Assembly: GCA_021604825.1 (NCBI GenBank) | Contig: BQJS01000032.1 | Coordinates: 1-30,032, forward strand | Direction of reading: 5' to 3' | Source of the DNA: Phycisphaerae bacterium | GTDB lineage: Bacteria; Planctomycetota; Phycisphaerae; UBA1845 | DNA length: 30,032 bases | Shown here: piece by piece, positions 16,577 to 25,195 of the stretch | Layout: every line of letters begins with the position of its first letter | Position numbering within the stretch: the stretch's first letter is position 1 | Program-made: the position numbers and the translations under genes | Notes under the pieces: model-generated | Databases searched by the model: none | Seen by the model: only the letters and a program-made list of their open reading frames with translations | Told to the model about the DNA's origin: nothing

Positions 16577-18985
16577 TTATTGGGACGGGTAGAGCAACAC
16601 CCGATCCTGCGAAATCATCACCAGATCGTCGAATCCGTCATTGGTGAGGTCCACGATCTCGACCCAATGGGGCTGAGGTATGGTGTTGCCTCGCCGGCTA
16701 AACTGCTTCCGAGCGAAGACGCGAAATTTGTTGGCCCGCACCAATTCCTCTTCGGGGCCAAACGTCAAAATCTCTACCGCGTGGTCCTTGTGATCGACCA
16801 CCACCAAATCAGATCGGTCGTCGTGGTTGAGATCGCCAACCGCGATACGGGTTAGGCGGGCATCTTTGATCGACGATTCGTAAACGCCGACTTCGTTCGC
16901 TTGCGGCGCGGGCGTCTTGGGCAGAACGCGGGCGATGCGTTGTTTGTCTGCTAGCAAGATTTCAGTTTGGTTCTTCCCGCTCAAGTTGGTCGCCTGCATC
17001 GCCTGCAAGTCAAACAAGCCGACCGAGATTGACTGATCGAGCGTGTACGTCGTCTCCGAATCCGGTTTCAAAACATGCACTTCGCGACTCTGTCGATCGT
17101 ACATCGCCAAGTTCGGGCGCTTTTGATTCTTCATGTTGACCGTCGCGATGCCGGTAATATTGGCGTCGCTGCCCGGCGCGTTGTATTGATCGACCGTCTC
17201 CCACGCGCCTTGCTCGTTGATGCGAAGGGCCCGAACGAATTTCTTTTGGGCTAAGAGTACCTCACCAACCCCGTCGCCATCGGTATCGGCGTAGGTGTAA
17301 CCTTCGATCTTGGCCTGCTTCACCAGACCGGTCTGCGTGCCCGATTCTTTGGAGCGGGCGACGAATGTTCCGTCCTCGTTTTGCAAGCATGCAATCAGCG
17401 GTGCGTATGACGAGAAGATCAATACGTCAGTCCTTCCGTCGCGATTAACGTCAGCCAACCGGACAGCCGTGGGGGGCTCGTCAATGTCTTCGAGCGCGAC
17501 GGCATTCTTGTCGGTTTCTTCGGCGTCTGCCGGTTTGGATCCGTCAAGGTCACCGATGTGCAGGTGATACTCGGAATCGTCGTTGCGCGAAACGTAGGCC
17601 AGTTTGGGCTTCTGCCCGTCCTGCAGGGTTCCAATGTCGAATGCGAAAGGCTTGCCGTTGACCGGAATTGACTTTGGAAACGACAATCGATCGCCTTCAT
17701 AGCGACTTACCGCTATCGCGTCTTCGTTGGCGCTGACCACGTACAGTTCGCGTTTGCCGTCACCGTCTACGTCGTAGCATCGAGCGCCGCGCATTTTGGT
17801 TTGTCCGCCAAAGAGCTTGGGAGGCAGCAGACCCAAGTCTTTCTCTTGCTTGAACAGGATCATCTGTGCCGCGTCGATGTTGGCGGTTATCAAGTCGTCA
17901 AGTCCGTCGCCGGTGACGTCCCCGATCGCCAAAGGCAGCACGGGTGAGTCTGACTTCGCGGGGATGGGGTGGTATAGGACAGCGGCTGACTCTTGCGACT
18001 CAGTTTGCGAGTTCAAACCGATCTGCCATCGCTTAAGTCGGCCCGACACGCGCTCGACGCCGAACAGATCGTTGGCTTTTCGATCGAGGCAGGAGGCCAA
18101 ACACACGCTGCGCAACCCCGGCAGCTTAACGCGATTGACCGGGCCAAGATGTCCCCGCGAATCCTGATAACGAAGCCACAGGGGGTATTCCTCATCCGAC
18201 GTGAAGATGACAAGGTCGAGGCGCTCGTCACCATTGAGGTCGGCCAACTTGACGCCGCGCGGGTTATCAACCGCATGCGAAAAACGGTCGGCATACTCCA
18301 AGCCGCCATCTTTGCGTTGACGGAAGATCAGCAGGTCCGATTCACCCAGAAGCGTGACGTCGGTTCGTCCGTCACCATTGATGTCGCCAACGTCAAATGA
18401 ACCGGGTAGCGCCAAACCATCGCGCACGTTTCTGGTGTCGGGCGAACCGAATGATCCATCGCCACGCCCTGGAAGGATCACCAATTCTTTGGGATCGCCA
18501 AAGAACACCAAATCTGCATTGCCATCACCGGTGAGGTCAGCCACCTGAAGACATACGACCTCCCAAATCACGGAGATGCGTTTGCGCTCAAACCGCCAGT
18601 CATTGACCAACTCGTTGACCTCGGCGGGAGTGTCCATCTCTGAAGGAGGCGTTTCGCGCTGCAGCAGCACTTCGATCGTACTCTTGCGATTGTTCGCGAG
18701 GACGAGATCCATGCGGCCGTCATTGTTGAGGTCGCCATAGCGCAACTGCGTGATGCCGTCCTCAATCTTGAATATTTCCAGCGGGTCAAATCCGAAGTGT
18801 CTGGGAATGTCGTTGCGCTGTGCCGCGGTTAGTCCGCTCTCAGCGTACGCGTGGAGCGATGGGAAAAGTCCCGTCGCAAGCATCCCAATCGCGACGAGCC
18901 ATCTTCCGCCGAAACTCTGGTGTTTTGTCATTGCTGTCGCCAACTTGCGGGTGGTCAGGTTTGGTATGGTCATCGGTGGTTGCAT
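16577..18985 (-). CDS. Secreted FG-GAP/VCBS repeat protein
   Basis: 802 residues with many FG-GAP/VCBS repeats, each centred on a Ca-binding loop: GDLNNDGRMDLVLANN, ADLTGDGNADLVFFGD, GDINGDGRTDVTLLGE, ADLNGDERLDLVIF, GDVTGDGLDDLITANI, ADVNRDGRTDVLIFSS, GDLNHDDRSDLVVVDH and VDLTNDGFDDLVMISQ at the C-terminus. These build an integrin-like beta-propeller, suggesting a calcium-dependent extracellular or periplasmic binding protein. A signal peptide is clearest from the Met at residue 19 (MTKHQSFGG, then a hydrophobic core ending SLHAYA at 48); no start has a good Shine-Dalgarno, so the true start may be 18931 rather than 18985. No enzyme domain is present. Confidence 0.85.
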   Translation of the reverse strand: MQPPMTIPNLTTRKLATAMTKHQSFGGRWLVAIGMLATGLFPSLHAYAESGLTAAQRNDIPRHFGFDPLEIFKIEDGITQLRYGDLNNDGRMDLVLANNRKSTIEVLLQRETPPSEMDTPAEVNELVNDWRFERKRISVIWEVVCLQVADLTGDGNADLVFFGDPKELVILPGRGDGSFGSPDTRNVRDGLALPGSFDVGDINGDGRTDVTLLGESDLLIFRQRKDGGLEYADRFSHAVDNPRGVKLADLNGDERLDLVIFTSDEEYPLWLRYQDSRGHLGPVNRVKLPGLRSVCLASCLDRKANDLFGVERVSGRLKRWQIGLNSQTESQESAAVLYHPIPAKSDSPVLPLAIGDVTGDGLDDLITANIDAAQMILFKQEKDLGLLPPKLFGGQTKMRGARCYDVDGDGKRELYVVSANEDAIAVSRYEGDRLSFPKSIPVNGKPFAFDIGTLQDGQKPKLAYVSRNDDSEYHLHIGDLDGSKPADAEETDKNAVALEDIDEPPTAVRLADVNRDGRTDVLIFSSYAPLIACLQNEDGTFVARSKESGTQTGLVKQAKIEGYTYADTDGDGVGEVLLAQKKFVRALRINEQGAWETVDQYNAPGSDANITGIATVNMKNQKRPNLAMYDRQSREVHVLKPDSETTYTLDQSISVGLFDLQAMQATNLSGKNQTEILLADKQRIARVLPKTPAPQANEVGVYESSIKDARLTRIAVGDLNHDDRSDLVVVDHKDHAVEILTFGPEEELVRANKFRVFARKQFSRRGNTIPQPHWVEIVDLTNDGFDDLVMISQDRVLLYPSQ

Positions 18986-19222
18986 TCCGCTGTTGTAGGT
19001 GATTGGATACTTCTGAACATGCCTTTACAGCATAACGACGGGCACGTCCGCAGAGAAGGTATTATTCTAGGATTCGCGGCAATGAGAGCAAGCGCGCCCG
19101 ACAAGGTTCGACACCTTTCGTTACGGTGGCGGTGTATCCCTGCGCGGTATTTGCTTATAGTAGCTCATACCGATACGGTGGATGTGATTGCTTATCTCGA
19201 ATGCAATAGGGAACCAATAACG
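18986..19222. other. Divergent intergenic region
   Basis: This 237-base region separates the FG-GAP gene and the protease gene. A TATAGT at 19156-19161 could be a -10 for the protease, but no matching -35 is apparent. Confidence 0.3.
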
Positions 19223-20266
19223 ATGAAACGTGACAGAACCAACCGTGCCGCCCAGATCATCGGGCGAAGAGTGGTCATCGGAATTCTTGCCTTGCTGGCC
19301 GTTACGACGCATGCCAACGCCGGCGATGTCGTGATCCTTGCAGGTGGCGATCGACTTGAAGGCAAGCTCTTCAAAGAAACATCGCAAGCCGTGTTCCTCG
19401 ACATTGGCTACGACATCATCAAAATTCCGCGCGAGCAGATTCAAACGATCGAGAAGGAAGATGCAAAAGACAAGTCGAAACCGAAAGACTCGACATTTGC
19501 CCGCAACGTAAATCAAACGCAGGATCTGTATCGCACCGGTGATCTTCCTCCCGCCTCATTGGAAGAACTGAGCGATCGGTTGGGCGAGGGCGTGGTGATG
19601 GTCAAATCGCCCTCCGGTTTGGGCAGCGGGTTTGTCATTCACGAAGACGGGTACGTGATCACGAACTTCCATGTGATTGAAAACGAAACGCAGCTTTCCG
19701 TTCACATCTTTAGGAAGACGGGCGGTGTGTTCCGCAACGAGAAGATCGAAGACATTCGCATCATCGCGGTGAATCCGTTCATGGATCTCGCGCTGATCAA
19801 GTTTGACGTGCCCGAAGACCTCGACATCACCGTCATGCACTTGGCTGAAGATCGGCCGTTGACCGAAGGCGACGTCGTGTTTGCGATTGGCAATCCGCTT
19901 GGGTTGGAACGTACCGTGTCGCGCGGCATCATCAGCAAGAAGAACCGCGCCGAGCAAGGGCTGACCTACGTTCAAACCACGACGCAAATCAATCCGGGCA
20001 ACAGTGGCGGGCCGCTATTTAACGAGCGCGGCGAAGTCATCGGCGTCACCAACATGGGATACATGTTCGCCGAAGGATTGAACTTCGCCATCCCCATCCA
20101 CTACGTCATCGATTTTCTGAAGAACCGCGACGCCTACGCCTACGATCAGGACAACCCCAACAGTGGCTACCAATATCTCGAAGCCCCAACACGACAAGAC
20201 GATTCGCCGCCGTTGTTTCTGTTGCCCAATGCGTCCCAACAGGAAAAGGGCAACGCCTCGGGTTAA
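19223..20266 (+). CDS. Secreted trypsin-like (HtrA-type) serine protease without PDZ domain
   Basis: 347 residues from ATG 19223 (TAGGGA about 10 bases upstream). Signal peptide at 1-32 (ending THANA). Residues about 33-75 (DVVILAGGDRLEGKLFKET, IPREQIQTIE) look like a small SH3/Sm-like barrel. The S1 protease domain (about 115-310) has the whole triad: His150 (VITNFHVIE), Asp188 (NPFMDLALIKF) and Ser261 (NPGNSGGPLF). There is no PDZ domain after it, only a 35-residue polar tail, unlike classical DegP (about 450 residues). A role in envelope protein quality control is plausible but unproven. It lies upstream of the DUF3352-like gene on the same strand, 121 bases away. Confidence 0.88.
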   Translation: MKRDRTNRAAQIIGRRVVIGILALLAVTTHANAGDVVILAGGDRLEGKLFKETSQAVFLDIGYDIIKIPREQIQTIEKEDAKDKSKPKDSTFARNVNQTQDLYRTGDLPPASLEELSDRLGEGVVMVKSPSGLGSGFVIHEDGYVITNFHVIENETQLSVHIFRKTGGVFRNEKIEDIRIIAVNPFMDLALIKFDVPEDLDITVMHLAEDRPLTEGDVVFAIGNPLGLERTVSRGIISKKNRAEQGLTYVQTTTQINPGNSGGPLFNERGEVIGVTNMGYMFAEGLNFAIPIHYVIDFLKNRDAYAYDQDNPNSGYQYLEAPTRQDDSPPLFLLPNASQQEKGNASG

Positions 20267-20387
20267 CCGGGCAATTGTCGTACCGATTAATTGACGTTTC
20301 ATAAGGCGGCTGCATTGTTGCAATGAGGCGGCCAACAGTTGTTCAGCTACGAACGGGTCCAGCTCTTTTTTTATAGCGAGTTCTACG

Positions 20388-22262
20388 ATGAAGAATCTTC
20401 GGTTTTCAGCATCAGCCGCCCTCGGTTTTGCGATGCTCATGATCGTTCCGCAAGCAGCAACGGCAGCCGGCAAGAATCCCTCGGCGTTGGTTCCGAAGGA
20501 CACGATGATCTACGTCGGGATTCGCAATTGCGACGAGTTGGGCGAGTCGATCAAAAAGTCGGCGATGTGGCGCATGTTTGAAGATCCCGCGACGAAGGAA
20601 CTGAAGCAGTCGTGGATGAAGATGGGATCCAAAATCAAGGAATACGCCGCGAAGAAACTGAACCTCGCCAGTCCAAAGGATTTGGACGTTGTCCCGCACG
20701 GCGCGTTGGGTGTGTATCTGTCTCTCGAGCCGCCCAAAGCAGAGGGGGCTGAGCCCGAAGTGTTTGCGGCGCTTGTCATGGAAATGGGGGAGGATGCTGA
20801 AAAGACGCGGACCGTGATCGATTCCATCGTCCAAAAAAGCATCGACCATGGTGGTAAGAAAGATACGCGAGAGCTAGCCGGCGGTGAGATCATCTCGGTG
20901 CGATTTGAGCCAGACGCGGACGTGTCTGACGAAATGCAGGTGAACAAGGACGCGCCATTGCAGGCTACGATCGATGAAATCGTCGACTTGATCGGTGATG
21001 ATCTACCGGGCGGCGTGCCCAAAGAGTTCCTCGAAGCATTGCTCAGTGAATTTCAGCTTCCGGAAGAGGTTGTGTTTGCCTTCCGTAAAGACGTCGCCGT
21101 TTTGGCATCGAATCAGAACACCGCCGCGAAAATCCTCCGAACGCTCAAGTCAGGCGGCGAGGATTCTTACGGCGGTTCAAAAGCGATCAAGGCGTTGGGG
21201 CGGCGGTTGAGCAAAGACGCTCAGGTTGAAGCGGTCATCGACATTCCTCGAATTGTTGAGACCTTCGCCCAGCAAGACGAAGAGGTGAAGTCGGTCATTT
21301 CGGCACTGGGCGTCGACACCTTTGGCCCCGTGCTTTACGTCGCCAATTTCGTTCCGTCCCCAGGGATTGAGTCGAACGGGTCGGTTTTCATGAAAATAGG
21401 GGACAAGTCCAAGGGGTTGGGCAAGATCTTCATGATGTCCAACAGCAAAGTGACTGCACCCGCCACGGTTACCGGAAATGCTGTCGGATTTGGATCAGTC
21501 AACGTTGATGTAGCCGAAGTGTTTGAGGAAATTATCAACATCGTGACCCGCATCGATGCGGCTGAAGGCGAATCGTTCCGCAACAACCTTGTGATACCCC
21601 AAGCCGATGGCACCACGTTCGACATTCGCAAAGATCTTATCGCTCATCTCGTGGGACCAGCCGTCACCGGTTTCTCGATTGAAAAGCCTTACGGCCCAGA
21701 GAATTACGACTTCTTCATTTCCATCGGACACAAGTCGCGGGAAGCCTGGGACAAGGTGATCAGCATGATTCCACCAGGATTCTTGATGACGCGTGAAATG
21801 ATGGGGGCTACCGTGATGGACGCGGCGCTGCCCATCGGCGGCATATCGATGGGGTTGACCGATCGGTCCTTCATCTTGATGGGAACGACCAGTGCGGTGG
21901 AGGGATTTGTCCGTCGCGAAGGTCGCAGCGAAGGAGGGCTTAGAGAGTCGCCAGAGTTTCGGCGCATCGCGAAGTTGTTACCGAAACGGGCTTCTATCGT
22001 TTTCTTCTTGAATGGTGAAGCCGAATTCGCGGCGCAGTTGGCTGCCAAGAAAGCCGGCTACATCGCGACGGAGCAGCCGCCGATGTTTGGTCCGGTTGGC
22101 GGAATCTTGCAGTGGATGGTCATGCAACGATTCATGGGGTTGGGGATCGACAATCCGGAAGCATTGAAGAAGTATCAACAGTCATCGATGAGCGTCGTGG
22201 TCACCGAAGACGACGGAATCAGGCTCGAACAGGTTCAGGTCTTGGTGAAGCAAGATGAATAG
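20388..22262 (+). CDS. Secreted DUF3352-like protein
   Basis: 624 residues with a signal peptide at 1-26 (MKNLRFSAS, hydrophobic core, ending AATA). The body begins SALVPKDTMIYVGIRNCDEL, matching the opening of DUF3352-type planctomycete proteins, where a P-x-D-T-xx-Y strand is followed by long alternating beta/helical modules. Internal segments such as LPEEVVFAFRKDVAVLAS and DAQVEAVIDIPRIVETF and the C-terminal YQQSSMSVVVTEDDGIRLEQ fit a duplicated beta-sheet architecture. No catalytic motif is visible; the function is unknown. It follows the protease gene on the same strand, and the two could share a transcript. Confidence 0.7.
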   Translation: MKNLRFSASAALGFAMLMIVPQAATAAGKNPSALVPKDTMIYVGIRNCDELGESIKKSAMWRMFEDPATKELKQSWMKMGSKIKEYAAKKLNLASPKDLDVVPHGALGVYLSLEPPKAEGAEPEVFAALVMEMGEDAEKTRTVIDSIVQKSIDHGGKKDTRELAGGEIISVRFEPDADVSDEMQVNKDAPLQATIDEIVDLIGDDLPGGVPKEFLEALLSEFQLPEEVVFAFRKDVAVLASNQNTAAKILRTLKSGGEDSYGGSKAIKALGRRLSKDAQVEAVIDIPRIVETFAQQDEEVKSVISALGVDTFGPVLYVANFVPSPGIESNGSVFMKIGDKSKGLGKIFMMSNSKVTAPATVTGNAVGFGSVNVDVAEVFEEIINIVTRIDAAEGESFRNNLVIPQADGTTFDIRKDLIAHLVGPAVTGFSIEKPYGPENYDFFISIGHKSREAWDKVISMIPPGFLMTREMMGATVMDAALPIGGISMGLTDRSFILMGTTSAVEGFVRREGRSEGGLRESPEFRRIAKLLPKRASIVFFLNGEAEFAAQLAAKKAGYIATEQPPMFGPVGGILQWMVMQRFMGLGIDNPEALKKYQQSSMSVVVTEDDGIRLEQVQVLVKQDE

Positions 22263-22303
22263 TGCATCGGGCGTGATGCGTCGTTTCAAGGTGATCTAAG
22301 CGA

Positions 22304-23071
22304 ATGTCATTCGAGACCACGCACGCCTTGCCTGACTTGCACGAACGGCGCGAGCGCGTCTTTATTGTGTTGGCCGGCGTATTCCTCGGCTCGATGACGA
22401 TGCTGAACATCCTCGGCATCACCAAGTTTATTCAGCTTGGTGGGTTGTCGTTGGCGGTGGGGGTGCTGCCGTATCCGTTGACGTTTCTGTGTACCGATTT
22501 CATCAGCGAGTTCTACGGCCGCAAGCGGGCCAACTTCGTGGTTTGGGTTGGCGTTCTGCTGAACGTCCTGGTCATTACGTTTCTCTACCTCGGCGATTGG
22601 GCACAAGGTGTCGATCCCAAAGCCCAGCCACCGTGGCAGATTCTGAACCTCGCCACCCCAGTCATGCTCAACACCGGCAAGGAAGTCAGCGGCAACGTCG
22701 AGTTGTTCCACTTCATCTACACGTGTACGCGCGGGGCGGTGTTGGCCAGCATGGTCGCTTACGCCGCCGCACAATTTTGCGACGTCTACCTGTTTCACTT
22801 CTGGAAGAAGGTAACAAGAGGCAAGCACCTGTGGCTACGAAACAACGGTTCAACGATGATCAGCCAGCTCGTCGATTCGACGGCTGTGATTACGATCACA
22901 TTCGGCGCCGCATGGTACGCCGGCGACATGCCCTTCAAGATGATCCTGACTTTGATTGGCAGCAGCTACCTGTTCAAAGTCATCGTAGCCGCCGTCGACA
23001 CAGTCCCGTTCTACCTGGGCGTCAAGCTGCTAAAGCCATACCTAAAGCTAGACCCAACCCAGGAGCATTGA
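22304..23071 (+). CDS. YhhQ/VUT-family queuosine precursor transporter
   Basis: 255 residues with six predicted membrane helices. The family signature is clear: LNILGITKFI, PYPLTFLCTDFISEFYGRKR, ANFVVWVGVLLN, SQLVDSTAVITITF and ending FYLGVKLLKPYLKL. YhhQ takes up queuosine precursors (preQ0/preQ1) for tRNA modification. The ATG 22304 has AAGGTGAT 8 bases upstream. A longer cytoplasmic loop (WAQGVDPKAQPPWQIL) between helices is an insert often seen in longer members. It stands alone, and the first palindromic repeat follows 29 bases after the stop. Confidence 0.9.
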   Translation: MSFETTHALPDLHERRERVFIVLAGVFLGSMTMLNILGITKFIQLGGLSLAVGVLPYPLTFLCTDFISEFYGRKRANFVVWVGVLLNVLVITFLYLGDWAQGVDPKAQPPWQILNLATPVMLNTGKEVSGNVELFHFIYTCTRGAVLASMVAYAAAQFCDVYLFHFWKKVTRGKHLWLRNNGSTMISQLVDSTAVITITFGAAWYAGDMPFKMILTLIGSSYLFKVIVAAVDTVPFYLGVKLLKPYLKLDPTQEH

Positions 23072-23099
23072 TGGAAGTTCATTGAAGATCGAAAGAAGA

Positions 23100-23126
23100 G
23101 GTGCCCCGCCCTTCAGGGTGGGGGAC
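23100..23126 (+). repeat. Palindromic intergenic repeat family A, copy 1
   Basis: A 27-base sequence, identical at three places in the window, that folds into a near-perfect hairpin: GGTGCCCCGCCCT, tip TC, AGGGTGGGGGAC, with one G-U pair and one mismatch. It lies 29 bases after the transporter stop and may also act as a 3' stabiliser between convergent genes. Confidence 0.85.
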
Positions 23127-23143
23127 AGAAGGCACGTCGAGAA

Positions 23144-25195
23144 CTACTCAACAATTGAAGACCCAGAACCCGGTACCTCATAAAGCACCGCATAAACATT
23201 CGCACCATCATTAACCGCAAACCGCGCAACTTCCTTCAGCCCAACACCAGCCAACTGCTCAAACAAACTAGGCGTGATCGAATCCCAGAATCCATAAGTG
23301 CCCCGCAAACGCCGCATCTCGCTGTAATGAACCAGCACATGCGTATACCCTTGATCGCGAAGCCAATCCAAGATGACCGCCGGAGACGGGGCACTCTCCG
23401 CAACTTCGGCAAACGGGTTACGATTAAATACCACGCAGTAATCGCACTTACGCTTCAGATAAAACGCCCGGGCGTCGCCCACCAGCAGCACTCTCGCCTC
23501 GGCAGGAATTTCTTGATTGACGTATCCGACATGTCGCTCACTTTCAAGAACGCCATCGGTAAACGCATTGGTAGCCCCTTCCAAGTTGAATCGCTGGCCA
23601 GCATGCTCGGTATGCCTGGCGTATAGTTGATACGCGAAAAACGAATTCAGAAACGCCCCAGCCAACAACACGATGGCAAACGGCTTTGTCAGCGATTGGC
23701 ATTTGCTGACTGCACCGCGCGCCGCAAGCAGGATCAACGGAACCAACATGGGTATGGCGAAGCGCGCATAAAGATGCGTCACCGTCATCCATGCGATGAT
23801 TTGCACGAGCAGCATCAAGGACAGCGCCGCATCGAGTCGCGATCGATGTTTCGCCCAAGCCACCACCGCCAACGCGAGCATCACCGCACCAAACCGATGA
23901 TCCGAATCGGCGATGATCCGCTTCCAAATCAAACCGAATCGCTGACCAACGGATTGCTCATCCGGCAGTGGCTGATGTGACGCCGCGAAGTGAACGCTCT
24001 CTGCTTCGCCCCAACCGGGAATGTCACTATCGAACCACGAGCCAAGCAGCGGAAACACCGGGTTGTTCGTCATCACTGCATTCTTGATGAGCCAGGGAGC
24101 GAAGGTCAGCGTACATCCCAAGCAGAAAACCAACACCGCATGAATGTGTCGCGACATGGGTTGCTTGCTAATGACAAGGATCATCGCACCGATCGGAATC
24201 GCAAAGAACACGACGGCGGTGTATTTGAATCCACACGCCAAGCCAGCCAGAACTCCCGCCAACGCAATCCATCGGATCGCCGCATTGCGCTCGTCGGTCT
24301 TGGCGAACTGCATCAAGCAACCGACCGACAGCATGCCCATCAACAACATGCCGCCTTCGACGTACGCAATCCCGCCGAGATACGCCAGCCAGCCGCACGT
24401 CCCGGCAACCACCGCGCCGCCCACGCCACAACCGACCGACGCCTCCCGCCCAATGGCATACGCCGCAAAACCAATCAGCAGCACAATCAACGCATTTGTG
24501 CATTTGGCGATTGGCCAAGCGTCGATCGTCTCGCCCATGAATTGATTGCCGAACAGAAAAAGCATCTCAGCGTTCGAAGGAAACGAAGCGTAGACGTTGT
24601 GCGGAAGGTATTCGATCCGACCGGCATCGAAATATTCTTTGGGTGTTTGCAGGTGATACTCAAGGACATCGTAGCCATGCCCTTCTTCCTGCCACGCCAC
24701 ACCAGGAGGAAGAGTCGCGCCAAGCACGATGATGGCCGCGATCGGCGTCGTGGCAAGAACAAGCCAACGCACCCAAGGCTGCTCGGCGACGGCTGGGCAG
24801 TTCAGACGAATAGGTGTTCTAAGAAGAAATCCAATCGCACCGGTCGCCAAGAAGATCCCGGGCAGCACATACCGATGCCCCGCGCCGATCCAACCAGCCG
24901 TCCCGCAAGCGAGCGTCAGTAAACTCAAAAACCCCAACCCCAAGCCAGCCGCCAGCGAGACTTGAAAGTGCCACGATATGGCATTCAGTCGCAGCGACCG
25001 TAAGAGGCCAAGTCCAACGCAGGTGGCCGTAGCAAGAATCAACAAAGCCACGACCCCGTCGAGCGCCCAAATCACCAGCGAGTGGGGGGCTTTGAAAGCA
25101 ACCATCGCAGCCACGAGAAACGCAAAGACGGCTGCGACACGGAATCCCTGCGACTTGGCAAAGCTGGTGGCTTGAACTTGTTCGGTGTCGGTCAC
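23144..25195 (-). CDS. GT-C type membrane glycosyltransferase (PMT/ArnT-like)
   Basis: 683 residues from GTG 25195, which overlaps the preceding gene's TGA by 4 bases (GTGA), so they are translationally coupled; longer in-frame starts lie inside that gene. About 12-13 hydrophobic helices fill residues 18-560. The first large periplasmic loop has the GT-C pattern HGYDVLEYHLQTPKEYFDAG, then SFPSNAEMLFLF, with the acidic D-x-x-E-Y region near the expected catalytic Asp. The C-terminal 150 residues are soluble. Such enzymes transfer sugars from lipid carriers to envelope acceptors; donor and acceptor here are unknown. It probably acts with the secreted protein encoded just upstream. Confidence 0.8.
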   Translation of the reverse strand: MTDTEQVQATSFAKSQGFRVAAVFAFLVAAMVAFKAPHSLVIWALDGVVALLILATATCVGLGLLRSLRLNAISWHFQVSLAAGLGLGFLSLLTLACGTAGWIGAGHRYVLPGIFLATGAIGFLLRTPIRLNCPAVAEQPWVRWLVLATTPIAAIIVLGATLPPGVAWQEEGHGYDVLEYHLQTPKEYFDAGRIEYLPHNVYASFPSNAEMLFLFGNQFMGETIDAWPIAKCTNALIVLLIGFAAYAIGREASVGCGVGGAVVAGTCGWLAYLGGIAYVEGGMLLMGMLSVGCLMQFAKTDERNAAIRWIALAGVLAGLACGFKYTAVVFFAIPIGAMILVISKQPMSRHIHAVLVFCLGCTLTFAPWLIKNAVMTNNPVFPLLGSWFDSDIPGWGEAESVHFAASHQPLPDEQSVGQRFGLIWKRIIADSDHRFGAVMLALAVVAWAKHRSRLDAALSLMLLVQIIAWMTVTHLYARFAIPMLVPLILLAARGAVSKCQSLTKPFAIVLLAGAFLNSFFAYQLYARHTEHAGQRFNLEGATNAFTDGVLESERHVGYVNQEIPAEARVLLVGDARAFYLKRKCDYCVVFNRNPFAEVAESAPSPAVILDWLRDQGYTHVLVHYSEMRRLRGTYGFWDSITPSLFEQLAGVGLKEVARFAVNDGANVYAVLYEVPGSGSSIVE

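Noticed and set aside
18851..19222. N-terminal extension of the serine protease frame
   Set aside because: It overlaps the divergent FG-GAP gene and precedes an obvious signal peptide starting at ATG 19223.
23990..24922. 310-codon plus-strand open frame
   Set aside because: It is antisense to the GT-C glycosyltransferase; the product is Arg/His/Gln-rich with no hydrophobic core or motif.
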